Numbered from the stretch's first letter, positions 9,667 to 18,676 are shown. The stretch is DNA of 64,000 nt from Paracoccus subflavus (GCF_004310345.1 NZ_SISK01000012.1:1-64000); one strand, 5' to 3'. Numbers and translations: made by a program. The notes: generated from the letters alone by a model not told the origin.

Positions 9667-11104
9667 ATGGCACTTTCGGCTGAAATGCGGAGACTTCATA
9701 ACAAGTGGTCTACAGGATCAAGCTGGCCCAAGCGCCTTGAATGGATCGAAATTTCTGGCATGAGGCTGGACGGGTCAGCGGATAGATTTTCATTTCCCTA
9801 TTGTGGCTTTGGTGGGTGAGAACGGCTCGGGTAAAAGCACTGTATTACAAGCTTCGGCAGCAGCCTATCGCTCTACTCCGAAAGACAGATATGCGTCAGA
9901 TTTCTTTCCTGATACCCCTTTTGAAAAAATCGAAGGCGCTACTATACGCTACTCCTACCGCCAAGGCTTAGACTCTCAAACAAAAACAGTCCGCAAACCT
10001 ACAAACCGATGGAGGGGAAACCCAGACCGCCCTGAACGCCCGGTTGAATACGTTGATCTCAGGCGAATCCAACCAGTTGGTGCGCGCGTGGGTTATGCAA
10101 GAATTCTTAAGACTGGCGTGGCGGAGGGGGTCTTCAAGGCATTTGACGAAACTCGGCTTGAACGACTGACACAGATAGTTGGGAAGCAGTATACAGGTGC
10201 AGGCATCTCCGTCACCAACGCTGGTAGCGATAAGCCAGTGCCGGTTCTGCAAATGGGCGCAGTGCGCTACTCTGGGTTTCACCAAGGCGCAGGAGAGATT
10301 GCTGCAGCAGAGCTTTTAGCCGTTGACTACCCAAAATATGGGATCGTGATGATTGATGAAGTTGAAACGTCGCTTCATCCGCGAGCGCAGCGCCGCTTGA
10401 TGCGAGATTTGGCTAGATTCGCAAGAGATAAGGAACTCCAGATTGTCCTGACGACACACTCCCCTTACATTCTTGATGAATTGCCGCCAGAGGCAAGAAT
10501 CTACTTAATGGACGGGGCTAACGGAAAAACTGCTGTGACTGGCGTAAGTCCTGAATTTGCGATGACACGAATGGATGATGAACAGCACCCTGAGTGTGAT
10601 CTATACGTCGAAGACGCCCGCGCGGCTACGCTAGTTTCAGAAATACTTGTAGTCGCTGACCGCGATTTGCTCGCGCGTGCCAAGCTAATTCCATATGGGG
10701 CTGCATCCGTGGGGATGGCATTAGGGATCATGGCCAGCGAAAACAGGTTTCCAAGACCATCGCTTGTATTTCTTGATGGAGATCAATCAGCGGCTCCAGG
10801 CTGCATCATTCTGCCAGGTGACGACGCCCCCGAGCGTGTTGTGTTTGAGGGACTGCAGCAGGCTGGATGGCGTGGCGTTGCTGAGCGGATTGGTCGAGGC
10901 TCGGCAGAAACTATTGACGCACTCAACAATGCTATGACCCTCGCGAACCACCACGACTGGATCAAATCCAGCGGAGACAGGTTAGTTGTTGGAGGTGAAA
11001 TCCTTTGGCAAGCGCTGGCCTCATCGTGGGCCACAGGTTGTGCTACGCAAGAGCAGATCACCAGTATTTCGCAACCAGTCACTGATGCACTGAGCTTCAC
11101 ATAA
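9667..11104 (+). pseudogene. OLD-like AAA/ABC ATPase with TOPRIM-like C-terminus, frameshifted near the start
   Basis: The ATG at 9667, with AGGAGG just upstream, begins MALSAEMRRLHNKW and continues to WIEISGMR at 9765. Then one base is missing, and the next frame carries GWTGQRIDFHFPIVALVGENGSGKST, the strand before and including Walker A. The rest is open to 11104, with an ABC-signature-like SGFHQGAGEIAAAELL, Walker B GIVMIDEVETSLHP and the H-loop LTTHSPYIL. The C-terminal part has YVEDARAATLVSEIL and VFLDGDQS, resembling the Glu and Asp-x-Asp motifs of a TOPRIM nuclease as in OLD-family proteins. Such proteins often serve phage defence; that role here is inference. GC is clearly lower than in the core genes, and IS3 fragments lie on both sides. 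Confidence 0.75.
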
Positions 11105-11115
11105 GGGTTTGATGA

Positions 11116-11307
11116 TCAGTCTTTTCCCCAACGTTTCGCTGCAGCCTTCTTAGCAATCTCAGCCCGCCGCTCCGGCGTCATACTGGCAGCGCGGGCTGCG
11201 CCACCCTTCTTGCCCATCGCCTTCGCGGCGGGATCTTTGCCGTCGTCCTCTGGCGTATCCTCAAGCTCACCCGTAGCAATCCTGCCAACCATGACTGCCA
11301 AGCCCAC
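11116..11307 (-). CDS. Small Lys/Ala-rich protein with a GKKGGAARAASMTPERR motif
   Basis: A 63-residue reading frame with a GTG start. Residues 30-63 form the recurrent alphaproteobacterial pattern GKKGGAARAASMTPERRAEIAKKAAAKRW, found in many small basic proteins of unknown role. The front, VGRIATGELEDTPED, resembles the ATGE segment of the same family. The frame stays open upstream to 11358 without an ATG. Relatives I recall are about 75-80 residues, so the N-terminus may have been cut when the neighbouring IS3 copy arrived. It converges on the ATPase remnant. Function unknown. Confidence 0.6.
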   Translation of the reverse strand: MGLAVMVGRIATGELEDTPEDDGKDPAAKAMGKKGGAARAASMTPERRAEIAKKAAAKRWGKD

Positions 11308-11380
11308 CGCATCGGCGGGGTCACCCCTGCCATGAAGCTGAAAATGGCCGCGTGAATTCTACGGCCGCCCCCCTGCTAAA

Positions 11381-11905
11381 ATGGGGAGGATTACCGAGCG
11401 GCCCAACCAAGTCTGGTGCGCCGACATCACCTACATCCCGATGCGCCGCGGCTTTCTCTATCTGGTGGCTGTCATGGACTGGTTCACCCGGAAGGTTCTA
11501 GCCTGGCGCATCTCGAATACCCTGGAAGCCGACTTCTTCGTCGAGGCCCTGAACGAGGCGATCCACAAGTTCGGCCCGCCCGAGATCATGAACTCCGATC
11601 AGGGATCGCAGTTCACGTCCTTCGCCTGGACCGACCGCCTAAAACGGGTCGGCACCCGGATCTCGATGGATGGCAAGGGCCGGTGCATCGACAACATCTT
11701 CATCGAACGCCTCTGGCGGTCCTTGAAGTATGAATGCGTCTACCTGCACGCTTGGGAGACCGGCTCTCAGGCCAAGGCTGGCATCGGGGCCTGGATCACC
11801 TTCTACAACCACCAGCGGCCTCACGCCGCCCATGGCGGTCAACCACCCGCCGTGGTCTACTTCAACACCATCGAAACCGATCAGCAGGTGCAGGCAGTAG
11901 CTTAA
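11381..11905 (+). CDS. IS3-family transposase, N-terminally truncated
   Basis: 174 codons encode the rve integrase core of an IS3-group OrfB: ERPNQVWCADITYIPMRRG (Asp 1), GPPEIMNSDQGSQFTS (Asp 2) and KGRCIDNIFIERLWRSLKYE (Glu). The end, FYNHQRPHAAHGGQPPAVVY, is intact. The helix-turn-helix region and OrfA are missing, because family members have about 100 more residues before RPNQVW. All three catalytic acidic residues remain, but without its DNA-binding part it should not transpose. It differs in sequence from the IS3 remnant at 8895-9542, so the two are not copies of one element. Confidence 0.8.
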   Translation: MGRITERPNQVWCADITYIPMRRGFLYLVAVMDWFTRKVLAWRISNTLEADFFVEALNEAIHKFGPPEIMNSDQGSQFTSFAWTDRLKRVGTRISMDGKGRCIDNIFIERLWRSLKYECVYLHAWETGSQAKAGIGAWITFYNHQRPHAAHGGQPPAVVYFNTIETDQQVQAVA

Positions 11906-12509
11906 ATATCCCCGAAAACTGTCCAAGGATCGGGGAGTAGCTCATCGGCATCGAAGGGTTTCTTTATGTCCGATTCTCCGGCTTCCTATATGTCAGTGTG
12001 GTGCCGTAATTCGTGCCAAAATTGGTGCCAATTCAGCTTATAAGTGTTTGATTTATTGAGGATACTCAAAAATTCAATCCTCTCTCGCAGCACCATCTTT
12101 TCCTAAGAAGATACAAGAAGACATGCTGTAGCAGGGACTTGGCTTGGTCCCTCTTGCACACAATGGTCTTGCAGATGCCGCGTCCGACTCGGCGCAATCC
12201 CGGCTTACGCTTTTTGTTCCTTCGGTCCCCCGCCCGCGTTCCGGCCGATCTGGTCCCGCATTTCACCTCGCTTGATGCTGCATTTGAAATGCTCAACATC
12301 CGGCGCACGAGAGCAGTTTATAATCCCCTGAAAAACCGTTTTCTGTCCAGGATGGACGGAAACATTCCCGACAAAGCCAGAGCAGACTTCTGCGCGGCTC
12401 GGAAACCGAACCGGCGCCGCGCAGTCGATCAGCATGGACCGCCCGCAGGCTCGGGGCCTTCAATAGGCGGAGCCGATCCGGTTCTGGCGGGAATGAAGGG
12501 ACGGTTCCC
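11906..12509. other. Intergenic stretch between IS3 remnant and core genome
   Basis: About 600 bases without a convincing gene. The first part probably holds the right end of the IS3 remnant (around 11,910-11,940). Around 12,000-12,060 the sequence is AT-rich with repeated GTGCC words. A tRNA-3'-like sequence follows at 12,073-12,095. From 12,140 to 12,500 short frames exist on both strands, but none has recognisable motifs or a good start. Confidence 0.5.
12073..12095 (+). other. tRNA 3'-end-like sequence, possible attachment-site scar
   Basis: The bases read as a T-loop TTCAATC, then CTCTC where the T-stem 3' half would be, TCGCAGC where the acceptor 3' half would be, an A as discriminator, and a genomic CCA. 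The expected 5' partners of these stems are absent upstream, so this is not a whole tRNA. Such fragments are typically left where an element integrates by tyrosine recombinase into a tRNA 3' end. It lies where accessory DNA gives way to the core genome. No integrase is seen here, so the assignment is tentative. Confidence 0.3.
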
Positions 12510-13766
12510 TTACCGTCGCAACTGCCCCAGAAGGATAGAGGTCGGATAGCCGTCCGGCGTCGCGCCGATGGAACGCTGGTATGCCGCGACCGATTCCATG
12601 GTGGCCGATCCGAACAGCCCGTCGATTTCGCCCTGATAGAAGCCCTTCGCGCGCAGGCGCTGCTGGATTTCCTGACGCTCGGCGGTGGAGAGGGGGCGGT
12701 CGTTGCGCGGCCACGACCCCTGAATGCCCGGACGCCCTGCGATGCGTTCGCCCAGGAAGGCCACGCCCAACGCATAGTTGTCGGAATTGTTGTAGCGCAG
12801 GATCGACCGGAAATTGTCGAGGATCAGGAAGGCCGGACCACTGGCGCCCGCCGGCATGATGATCGACCCGTTGCCGCCGGGCAGTGTGCCGCCGCCCATC
12901 CGGCGCACCCCCTGCGCGGCCCAGTCGGACCGGCGCGTGCCCTTGCCGATCAGGCTCATGTTGAAGCCCGGCGGCAGTTGCACCTCGGCCCCCCAGGGCT
13001 GTCCCGGCACCCAGCCGTTGCGGCGCAGGTAGTTCGCTGTCGATGCCAGCGAGTCGGTGGGATCCTCGGACCAGATGTCGCGGCGGCCGTCGCCGGTGAA
13101 GTCGACGGCGTAATCCAGATAAGAGGTCGGCATGAACTGGGTGTGGCCCATGGCCCCGGCCCAGCTTCCCAGCATCGTTTCGGGCGCGGTGTCGCCGGCC
13201 TGAAGGATGCGCAGCGCGGCGATCAACTGGTTCTGGAACATCTCGCCCCGGCGGCCGTCATAGGCAAGCGTCGTCAGCGACGGGATGATCTGCATCTTGC
13301 CGCGGTTGGCGCCGAAGTTGGATTCCATCCCCCAGACGGCCAGCACGATCTCGCGCGGGACGCCATAACGCGATTCGATGGCCGACAGGGTGCTGGAAAG
13401 CTGTGCGGCCTTCTGCCGGCCGGTGGTGATGCGGACATCCGACACGGCGCTGTCCAGATACAGCCAGACGGGACGGCTGAATTCGGCCTGTCGCCGGTCC
13501 AGCCGGATCACCTCGGGATTGTAGCGGGCGATCCGCATGGCCCGGTCATAGGTGGCGGGCGATACGCCCGAAGCCACGGCGCGCGATCTGAAGGACTGGA
13601 CGAACCGCTGCAAACCGGCCTCGTCCCCGGCTGATGCTGCGGGGATCGGCGCAGGCGTGACCGGGGCGGCAGAGGACATGCCGCCGGGCGCGCGGTTCAT
13701 CGGCGCGCCACAAGAAGCCAGGGCGCCAGCCAGGGCCGTCGTCAGAAGAATGCGGGAAAGTGTCAT
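12510..13766 (-). CDS. Lytic murein transglycosylase (MltB-like lipoprotein) with peptidoglycan-binding domain
   Basis: A periplasmic enzyme that cleaves glycan strands between MurNAc and GlcNAc to form 1,6-anhydro ends. A lipoprotein signal peptide ends in LASC, with the lipidated Cys19. The SLT_2 domain runs from about residue 48 to 340, with catalytic Glu148 in VWGMESNFG, followed by GHTQFMPTSYLDYAVDFTGDG. Residues about 358-418 (ERQEIQQRLRAKGFYQGEIDG) form a PG_binding_1 domain. At 418 residues this is the usual two-domain form. It stands alone on the minus strand as the first core gene after the accessory region. Confidence 0.93.
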   Translation of the reverse strand: MTLSRILLTTALAGALASCGAPMNRAPGGMSSAAPVTPAPIPAASAGDEAGLQRFVQSFRSRAVASGVSPATYDRAMRIARYNPEVIRLDRRQAEFSRPVWLYLDSAVSDVRITTGRQKAAQLSSTLSAIESRYGVPREIVLAVWGMESNFGANRGKMQIIPSLTTLAYDGRRGEMFQNQLIAALRILQAGDTAPETMLGSWAGAMGHTQFMPTSYLDYAVDFTGDGRRDIWSEDPTDSLASTANYLRRNGWVPGQPWGAEVQLPPGFNMSLIGKGTRRSDWAAQGVRRMGGGTLPGGNGSIIMPAGASGPAFLILDNFRSILRYNNSDNYALGVAFLGERIAGRPGIQGSWPRNDRPLSTAERQEIQQRLRAKGFYQGEIDGLFGSATMESVAAYQRSIGATPDGYPTSILLGQLRR

Positions 13767-13849
13767 GGGATCGCCTGTCCGTAACTGCTGCTATTATTGT
13801 TGCGCACAGTCTAGCGAGTACACTTGCGGTTGAATAGACCCACATCGCT

Positions 13850-14191
13850 TCAGTGCAGCACCTCGCCATCACCCGATGCGCCCTCGCAGCCTTTGAAGAA
13901 GGGTTGCATCTGCGCGATGATCACCGAATTCTCGTTCAGGGCGCGGCTCATCAGGGCACGCTCGTCCTCGTCGATCTCGTGCCCCTCAGCCAGGCGTTCG
14001 TCCAACGTGCCGTAGCCGGTCACATCCAGCGGGGACAGGTCGGCCTGTTTCAGGATCGCCACGGTTTCCCGCACCGCCTCGGCCTCGTCGTGGCCTGCGG
14101 CATAGCAGATCAGCGCGGCGCCGGTGGACCCGTCGGGCAGGCCGTCGTTTTTCGTGCGGCCGACCTCGACCAGCAGGGTATAGACATTCAT
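13850..14191 (-). CDS. Hypothetical protein, 113 residues
   Basis: Begins MNVYTLLVEVGRTKNDGLP after GGAGG placed six bases before the ATG. The acidic, soluble protein has no signal peptide or membrane segment. The end contains FFKGCEGASGDGEVLH. I do not recognise the family, though the clean ribosome-binding site and high-GC codon use argue that it is real. An open frame extends far upstream, but that part runs through the noncoding gap and the opposite frames of the neighbouring hydrolase, so the ATG at 14191 is preferred. The 209-base gap before the next gene upstream shows nothing I can name. Confidence 0.65.
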   Translation of the reverse strand: MNVYTLLVEVGRTKNDGLPDGSTGAALICYAAGHDEAEAVRETVAILKQADLSPLDVTGYGTLDERLAEGHEIDEDERALMSRALNENSVIIAQMQPFFKGCEGASGDGEVLH

Positions 14192-14400
14192 CGCGGACCT
14201 CCGGGCAGATGCGGTCCTGCAACAGCACGACCAGCGCGGCAGAGCAAGCGAAACCGCAGCACGCAGGCATGGGGAGTAGCGCACCAGCAGGAATCTGGCG
14301 CGGGTCAGGAGGGCGGCGGGCCCGCCCCGCCAGATCGTTGCCATCGCGCCGCAGGTGCCGCAGGTGCCGCTGGGGCTGACGGGGGCGAAGGCCGCGGACT

Positions 14401-15192
14401 TCACAGCCTCAGCAGCCGTTCCATCAGCGGGCTGTCCCCATCTGCCAGCCCGTCGATCACATCGAAATGGTGCCGTCCGGGATCGATCACGCAGTCGGTC
14501 GCGGCCCCCAGTCCTGCCCACACATTCGACAGCAAGCGGGCCTGGCGGATGAATTCCGGCCGTTCGGACCCGCCCACCCAGGTCGTGACGGGAATGCCCG
14601 GTCGCGGGTTCAGCAAGGCAGGGCTTTCGGCCACAGCTTCGGCCCTGTCCAGACCCAGGGTTTCGGTCATTGCCGTGCGCAGAAGCGGCCGCAGGTCCGT
14701 CAGCGGAGAGATGGAGAGGCAGGCCGTCACCCGTGCAGCCACCGCATCGGGCAAGGGGGCATCGTCGCAGACCATGCGCGCTGCCAGATGCCCGCCCGCC
14801 GAATGGCCGGTCAGCGCGATGGGGCCATCGACCTGCGCCGCCGCCTCGGTGATCGCGGCGGCGACCTCGCGGACCATCTGCCCGATCCGCGCTTCGGGCG
14901 CCAGGGTATAGGCAGGCAGGGCCACGGCCCAGCCCCGCGCCAATCCGCCCGCCGCCAGATGCGACCACAGGCCTGGATGGAAGCGCATCCAGTAGCCGCC
15001 ATGGATGAACACCATCAGCCCCCGCGCGGTGCCTGCCGGACGAAACAGGTGCCCTCGGCCCAGCGGTTGGGGCGGATGCCGGTCGCGAAAGGTTTCGGCG
15101 GCGGCGGTCCATCGGGGCACGAAGCCATCGGATTGCGGAATATGGGCGGCGTTGGCATAGGCGTCGTCCCAGTCAGTGACGTGATAGAGCAT
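14401..15192 (-). CDS. kynB: Kynurenine formamidase-like alpha/beta hydrolase
   Basis: A 263-residue alpha/beta hydrolase of the AFMID/BNA7 type, which hydrolyses N-formylkynurenine to kynurenine in tryptophan breakdown. It shows the oxyanion motif HGGYW at residues 64-68, the nucleophile Ser131 in TGHSAGGHLAARM, and a C-terminal His in GRHHFDVIDGL. The ATG at 15192 follows GAGAGGGA; an ATG 24 bases upstream is in frame but less well placed. It is divergent from kynureninase with a 64-base gap, which strongly supports the formamidase role. The metal-dependent KynB is a different fold, so the symbol denotes function. Tryptophan dioxygenase is not in this window. Confidence 0.82.
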   Translation of the reverse strand: MLYHVTDWDDAYANAAHIPQSDGFVPRWTAAAETFRDRHPPQPLGRGHLFRPAGTARGLMVFIHGGYWMRFHPGLWSHLAAGGLARGWAVALPAYTLAPEARIGQMVREVAAAITEAAAQVDGPIALTGHSAGGHLAARMVCDDAPLPDAVAARVTACLSISPLTDLRPLLRTAMTETLGLDRAEAVAESPALLNPRPGIPVTTWVGGSERPEFIRQARLLSNVWAGLGAATDCVIDPGRHHFDVIDGLADGDSPLMERLLRL

Positions 15193-15256
15193 TGGTCCCT
15201 CTCTTTCCGGCAGCAAAGGCTGCTGCTAGCGTGGCCGTCAAGACAGGGAACCGACC

Positions 15257-16444
15257 ATGACCGATTTCGCCGCCACCCGCCGGGCCTTTCACCTGCCCCA
15301 GGGCATCACCTATCTGGACGGCAATTCGCTGGGGCCGATGCCGATCGCCGCCAGGGACCGCGTGGCCCGGATGATGACCGAGGAATGGTCCGAGATGCTG
15401 ATCGGGGGTTGGAACCGGGCGGGCTGGTATGTCCAGCCGCGCAAGGTCGGCGACCGGATCGCCCGGCTGATCGGTGCCGGGCCGGGGCAGGTGGTGATGG
15501 GCGACACGCTGACGATCAAGGTGTTCCAGGCGGTCAGCGCGGCCCTGCGCCTGCGACCCGGCCGCCGGGTGATCCTGTCGGACAGCGGCAACTTCCCCTC
15601 AGACCTGTATGTCGCCGAAGGTCTGGCCCGCGCGGTCGGCGCCGAATTGCGCGTGGTCGCGCCCGATGAGGTCGAGGCCGCGATCGCCCCCGACCTGGCC
15701 GTGCTGATGCTGACCGAGGTGGACTATCGCACCGGTCGGCGTCACGACATGGCCGCGCTGACCGCGCGCGCCCATGATGCGGGGGCGCTGACGGTCTGGG
15801 ATCTGGCCCATTCGGCGGGCGCGGTGGATGTGGACCTGACCGGGGCGGATGCCGATTTCGCGGTCGGCTGCACCTATAAGTATCTGAATGGCGGGCCGGG
15901 GGCGCCGGCCTTCATCTGGACCCATCCGCGCCATGCCGATGCCGCCCAGCCGGTCCTGCAAGGCTGGATGGGCCACGACGCGCCGTTTGCCTTTGACATG
16001 GATTACCGGCCGGCGTCGGGGGTGGAACGGATGCGGGTGGGCACGCCCCCGGTCATTGCGCTGACCGCGCTGGATGCCGCGCTGGATGTCTGGGACGGGG
16101 TTGCCTTGCCGGACCTGCGCGCGCGTTCGGTCGACCTGACCGAGGCCTTCATCGCGGGGGTCGAGGCGGAATGCCCCGATCTTGTGCTGAACAGTCCGCG
16201 CGATCCGGGAAAACGCGGCTCTCAGGTCGGGTTCCGCCATCCCCAGGGCTATGCAATCATGCAGGCGCTAATCGCCGAGGGGGTGGTCGGCGATTTCCGT
16301 GCGCCCGATGTGCTGCGGTTCGGTTTTGCACCGCTTTACAACCATGCGGATGACGTGGCCCGGGCGGTCGGAACATTGGCGCGGATCCTGCACAAGGGAA
16401 CATGGAAGAACGACATGTTTCACCGAAAAGCGGCGGTGACCTAA
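15257..16444 (+). CDS. kynU: Kynureninase
   Basis: A PLP-dependent enzyme of 395 residues that splits kynurenine to anthranilate and alanine. Family motifs include YLDGNSLGPMP near residues 19-29, the phosphate/ring region SGNFPSDLY, WDLAHSAGAVDVDL (Asp and His near the cofactor), and the Schiff-base Lys208 in CTYKYLNGGPGAPAF. Length matches bacterial kynureninases. It is transcribed away from the formamidase gene, so the short shared promoter region probably controls both. The gene ends 64 bases before the efflux operon. Confidence 0.95.
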   Translation: MTDFAATRRAFHLPQGITYLDGNSLGPMPIAARDRVARMMTEEWSEMLIGGWNRAGWYVQPRKVGDRIARLIGAGPGQVVMGDTLTIKVFQAVSAALRLRPGRRVILSDSGNFPSDLYVAEGLARAVGAELRVVAPDEVEAAIAPDLAVLMLTEVDYRTGRRHDMAALTARAHDAGALTVWDLAHSAGAVDVDLTGADADFAVGCTYKYLNGGPGAPAFIWTHPRHADAAQPVLQGWMGHDAPFAFDMDYRPASGVERMRVGTPPVIALTALDAALDVWDGVALPDLRARSVDLTEAFIAGVEAECPDLVLNSPRDPGKRGSQVGFRHPQGYAIMQALIAEGVVGDFRAPDVLRFGFAPLYNHADDVARAVGTLARILHKGTWKNDMFHRKAAVT

Positions 16445-16508
16445 GGACAAGGGGGTTTACCCGGCAGGTTTTGTGGCGCAAGACTGCTGCATTCGACAGG
16501 ATATGTTC

Positions 16509-17573
16509 ATGCACGGATTTCGATGGGCCTTGGTCATTTCCCTCACGATTGCATCGGCCTGCCCGTCATGGGCGCAGGATGACGGACTGCATGTCGAACT
16601 GGTCACGGCCGAGGAACGCCCCATCCTGCTGGATCTGGAACTGTCGGGCAGCATTGTTGCCGCCGACAGCGTGCAGCTCAGCTTTCGGCAGGCGGGCCGG
16701 GTGATCCGTGTCCTGGTGGACAAGGGCGACCGCATCCGCCAGGGGCAGGAACTGGCGCGTTTGGATTCGGTCCAGCAGGATCAGGCCCTGCGCGTGGCCG
16801 AAGCCGCTCTGGCCGCTGCGGGGGCTGATCTGGCCCAGGCGCGTCAGGCCAGCGAGCGGGCCGAAGCCCTGCTGGGACGGGGCGTCGGCACCCGTGCGGC
16901 GCGCGACGAGGCGGCGCAGCGCCTGTCCGAGGCCGAGGGCGCGGCCCGGCGCGCCGAAAGTGGGCTGGAACAGGCCCGGCGCGCGGTGCGTGAAACCGTC
17001 CTGCGCGCGCCCCAGGATGCCGTCGTCACGGCGCGTGACATGGCTCCGGGCCAGATCGTCGGCGCGGCCCAGGTGGTGCTGACCATCGCCGCACTGGAAG
17101 GGTTGGAGGCCGTGTTCGATGCCCCCGATCATCACCGGCTGGACAGCGCCATGGGCAATCCCGTACGGTTGGACACCATCGACATCGACCGTCCGACGAT
17201 GCAGGGGACGGTGTCGGAAATCTCTCCTCTGGTCGATCCGGTTTCGGGCACGGTGGCAATGCGGGTCAGGATTCAGGATGTGGCCGGCGACACCGCGCTG
17301 TTGGGGGCGGCGGTGCGCGGGCGCGTGGATCTGGTCGCCAAATCCCGGATCGCGGTGCCCTGGACCGCCATCATGCGCGATGGCGACAGGCCGGCGGTCT
17401 GGCGGGTCGATGCCGACAATCGCGTCAGTCTGGTTCCCGTGACCATCAGCCGCTTTGCCAACGGCGTCATCTATTTGTCGGACGGCATTGCAGCCGGCGA
17501 TGTCGTGGTGGGCGCGGGATCGCAGCTTTTGTATCCGGGCAGGCTTGTGCGTCAGGCCGAGGCAGCGCCATGA
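16509..17573 (+). CDS. RND efflux periplasmic adaptor subunit (first)
   Basis: A membrane-fusion protein of 354 residues with a signal peptide (MHGFRWALVISLTIASACPSWAQ). The biotinyl-lipoyl half-domains (VQLSFRQAGRVIRVLVDKGDRIRQGQELARLD) flank a long alpha-hairpin rich in Ala, Glu and Arg. A beta-barrel follows (GTVSEISPLVDPVSGTVAMRV). The ATG at 16509 was preferred to the one at 16503 because AGGA lies seven bases before it. It should couple the inner-membrane pump to an outer-membrane channel. It is the first of three genes with four-base ATGA overlaps, so all three are co-translated. No outer-membrane TolC homologue is nearby. Confidence 0.9.
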   Translation: MHGFRWALVISLTIASACPSWAQDDGLHVELVTAEERPILLDLELSGSIVAADSVQLSFRQAGRVIRVLVDKGDRIRQGQELARLDSVQQDQALRVAEAALAAAGADLAQARQASERAEALLGRGVGTRAARDEAAQRLSEAEGAARRAESGLEQARRAVRETVLRAPQDAVVTARDMAPGQIVGAAQVVLTIAALEGLEAVFDAPDHHRLDSAMGNPVRLDTIDIDRPTMQGTVSEISPLVDPVSGTVAMRVRIQDVAGDTALLGAAVRGRVDLVAKSRIAVPWTAIMRDGDRPAVWRVDADNRVSLVPVTISRFANGVIYLSDGIAAGDVVVGAGSQLLYPGRLVRQAEAAP

Positions 17574-18676
17574 AGGTTTCAGTGATCCTGGCCGCCGTGC
17601 TGGCGGCAGCCCCCGCCGCGGCCCTGGGCTTGCCCGAATGGCTGAGTTTCGGGGCGGTCGCCCGCGACGCCGCCCCCCTTCCCGATCCGATCCGACCGGT
17701 GGTGTCCGAAATCGTGCAGGACCGCGGCATAGATGCCCGGTCGATCCCCGGCATCGTTGCGTCCCGCACGCAGGTAACCATGGCCTTTCAGACATTGGGG
17801 CGGATGGTCTCGCGTCCTGTCGAACTGGGCGACCGGGTGGAACAGGGCGACCTGCTGGCGACGCTTGCCGCCGAGGATCTGGCGGCTTCGACCCGGGCCG
17901 CCGAAGCCGCGCTGGCCTCGGCCGAGGTGCAGCGCGACACCGCCCGCCTGACCCTGGAACGGACCCAGGCCCTGGCCGAACGCAACGTCGCGTCGGCGGC
18001 GCAACTGGAACAGGCCCAGCGTGCCGCCGCCGCGGCTGCGGCCGGTGCCGAACAGGCCCGCTCGGCCTTGGTGCAGGCGCGCGACGCGCAGGGCTATGCC
18101 CGCATGACCGCCCCCTTTGCCGGGGTCGTCAGCGCCATCTATGAAACTCCGGGCAACGTGCTGGGTACGGGAACGCCGGTGTTGCAACTGTCTGCCGACG
18201 ACGGGCGCGAGGCGGTGATCGACCTGCCCGAATCCGCGCTGGCGGGCCTGCCCGAGAACACGGACTTCACCATCTGGCAAAGCTCCGATCCGTCCAGAGA
18301 GGTGCCGGCCGTGCTGGACCGCATCGACCCTGTCGCGGATTCGGCCACCCGCACGCGGCGACTGTATCTGACCCTGCCCCCCGACGCCGCCTTCCGTCTG
18401 GGCGCCTTGGTCCGGGCACGGCTGGGCACCGCCAGCGAACCCGCCCTGACGATCCCGTCCACCGCCATCTTCCGGCGCGACGGCACCCCCCATGTCTGGC
18501 GGGTCCGGCGTTCCGGCGTCAGCGCAACGGTTGAGGCGGTGCCCGTCGCCCTAGCCGGCGAATTCGGCGGCGGGGTTCTGGTGGAACGCGGCCTCGATCC
18601 CGGAGACGAGGTGGTGGTTCGTGGCGTCAACTCGCTGCGCGACGGGCAGGCGGTCGGTCCCAGCGTGCAGCCATGA
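17570..18676 (+). CDS. RND efflux periplasmic adaptor subunit (second)
   Basis: A second membrane-fusion protein, 368 residues, not a close copy of the first. A signal peptide (MKVSVILAAVLAAAPAAALG) is followed by a lipoyl domain (TQVTMAFQTLGRMVSRPVELGDRVEQGDLLATL), an Ala-rich alpha-hairpin and a barrel domain (ALTIPSTAIFRRDGTPHVWRV). Its start overlaps the stop of the first adaptor and its stop overlaps the start of the permease. Tandem adaptors before one permease suggest that two different MFPs contribute to the hexameric ring of one pump. Confidence 0.9.
   Translation: MKVSVILAAVLAAAPAAALGLPEWLSFGAVARDAAPLPDPIRPVVSEIVQDRGIDARSIPGIVASRTQVTMAFQTLGRMVSRPVELGDRVEQGDLLATLAAEDLAASTRAAEAALASAEVQRDTARLTLERTQALAERNVASAAQLEQAQRAAAAAAAGAEQARSALVQARDAQGYARMTAPFAGVVSAIYETPGNVLGTGTPVLQLSADDGREAVIDLPESALAGLPENTDFTIWQSSDPSREVPAVLDRIDPVADSATRTRRLYLTLPPDAAFRLGALVRARLGTASEPALTIPSTAIFRRDGTPHVWRVRRSGVSATVEAVPVALAGEFGGGVLVERGLDPGDEVVVRGVNSLRDGQAVGPSVQP

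Noticed and set aside
9803..11104. Treating the ATPase as an intact gene with a GTG start at 9803
   Set aside because: That start falls inside the beta strand before Walker A; the upstream frame clearly encodes the missing N-terminus.
12073..12095. Complete tRNA gene
   Set aside because: Only the 3' part is present; no D-arm, anticodon arm or 5' acceptor strand can be formed upstream.
12139..12549. Possible 136-residue gene before the lytic transglycosylase
   Set aside because: No recognisable motif, overlaps the 3' end of the transglycosylase, no convincing ribosome-binding site.
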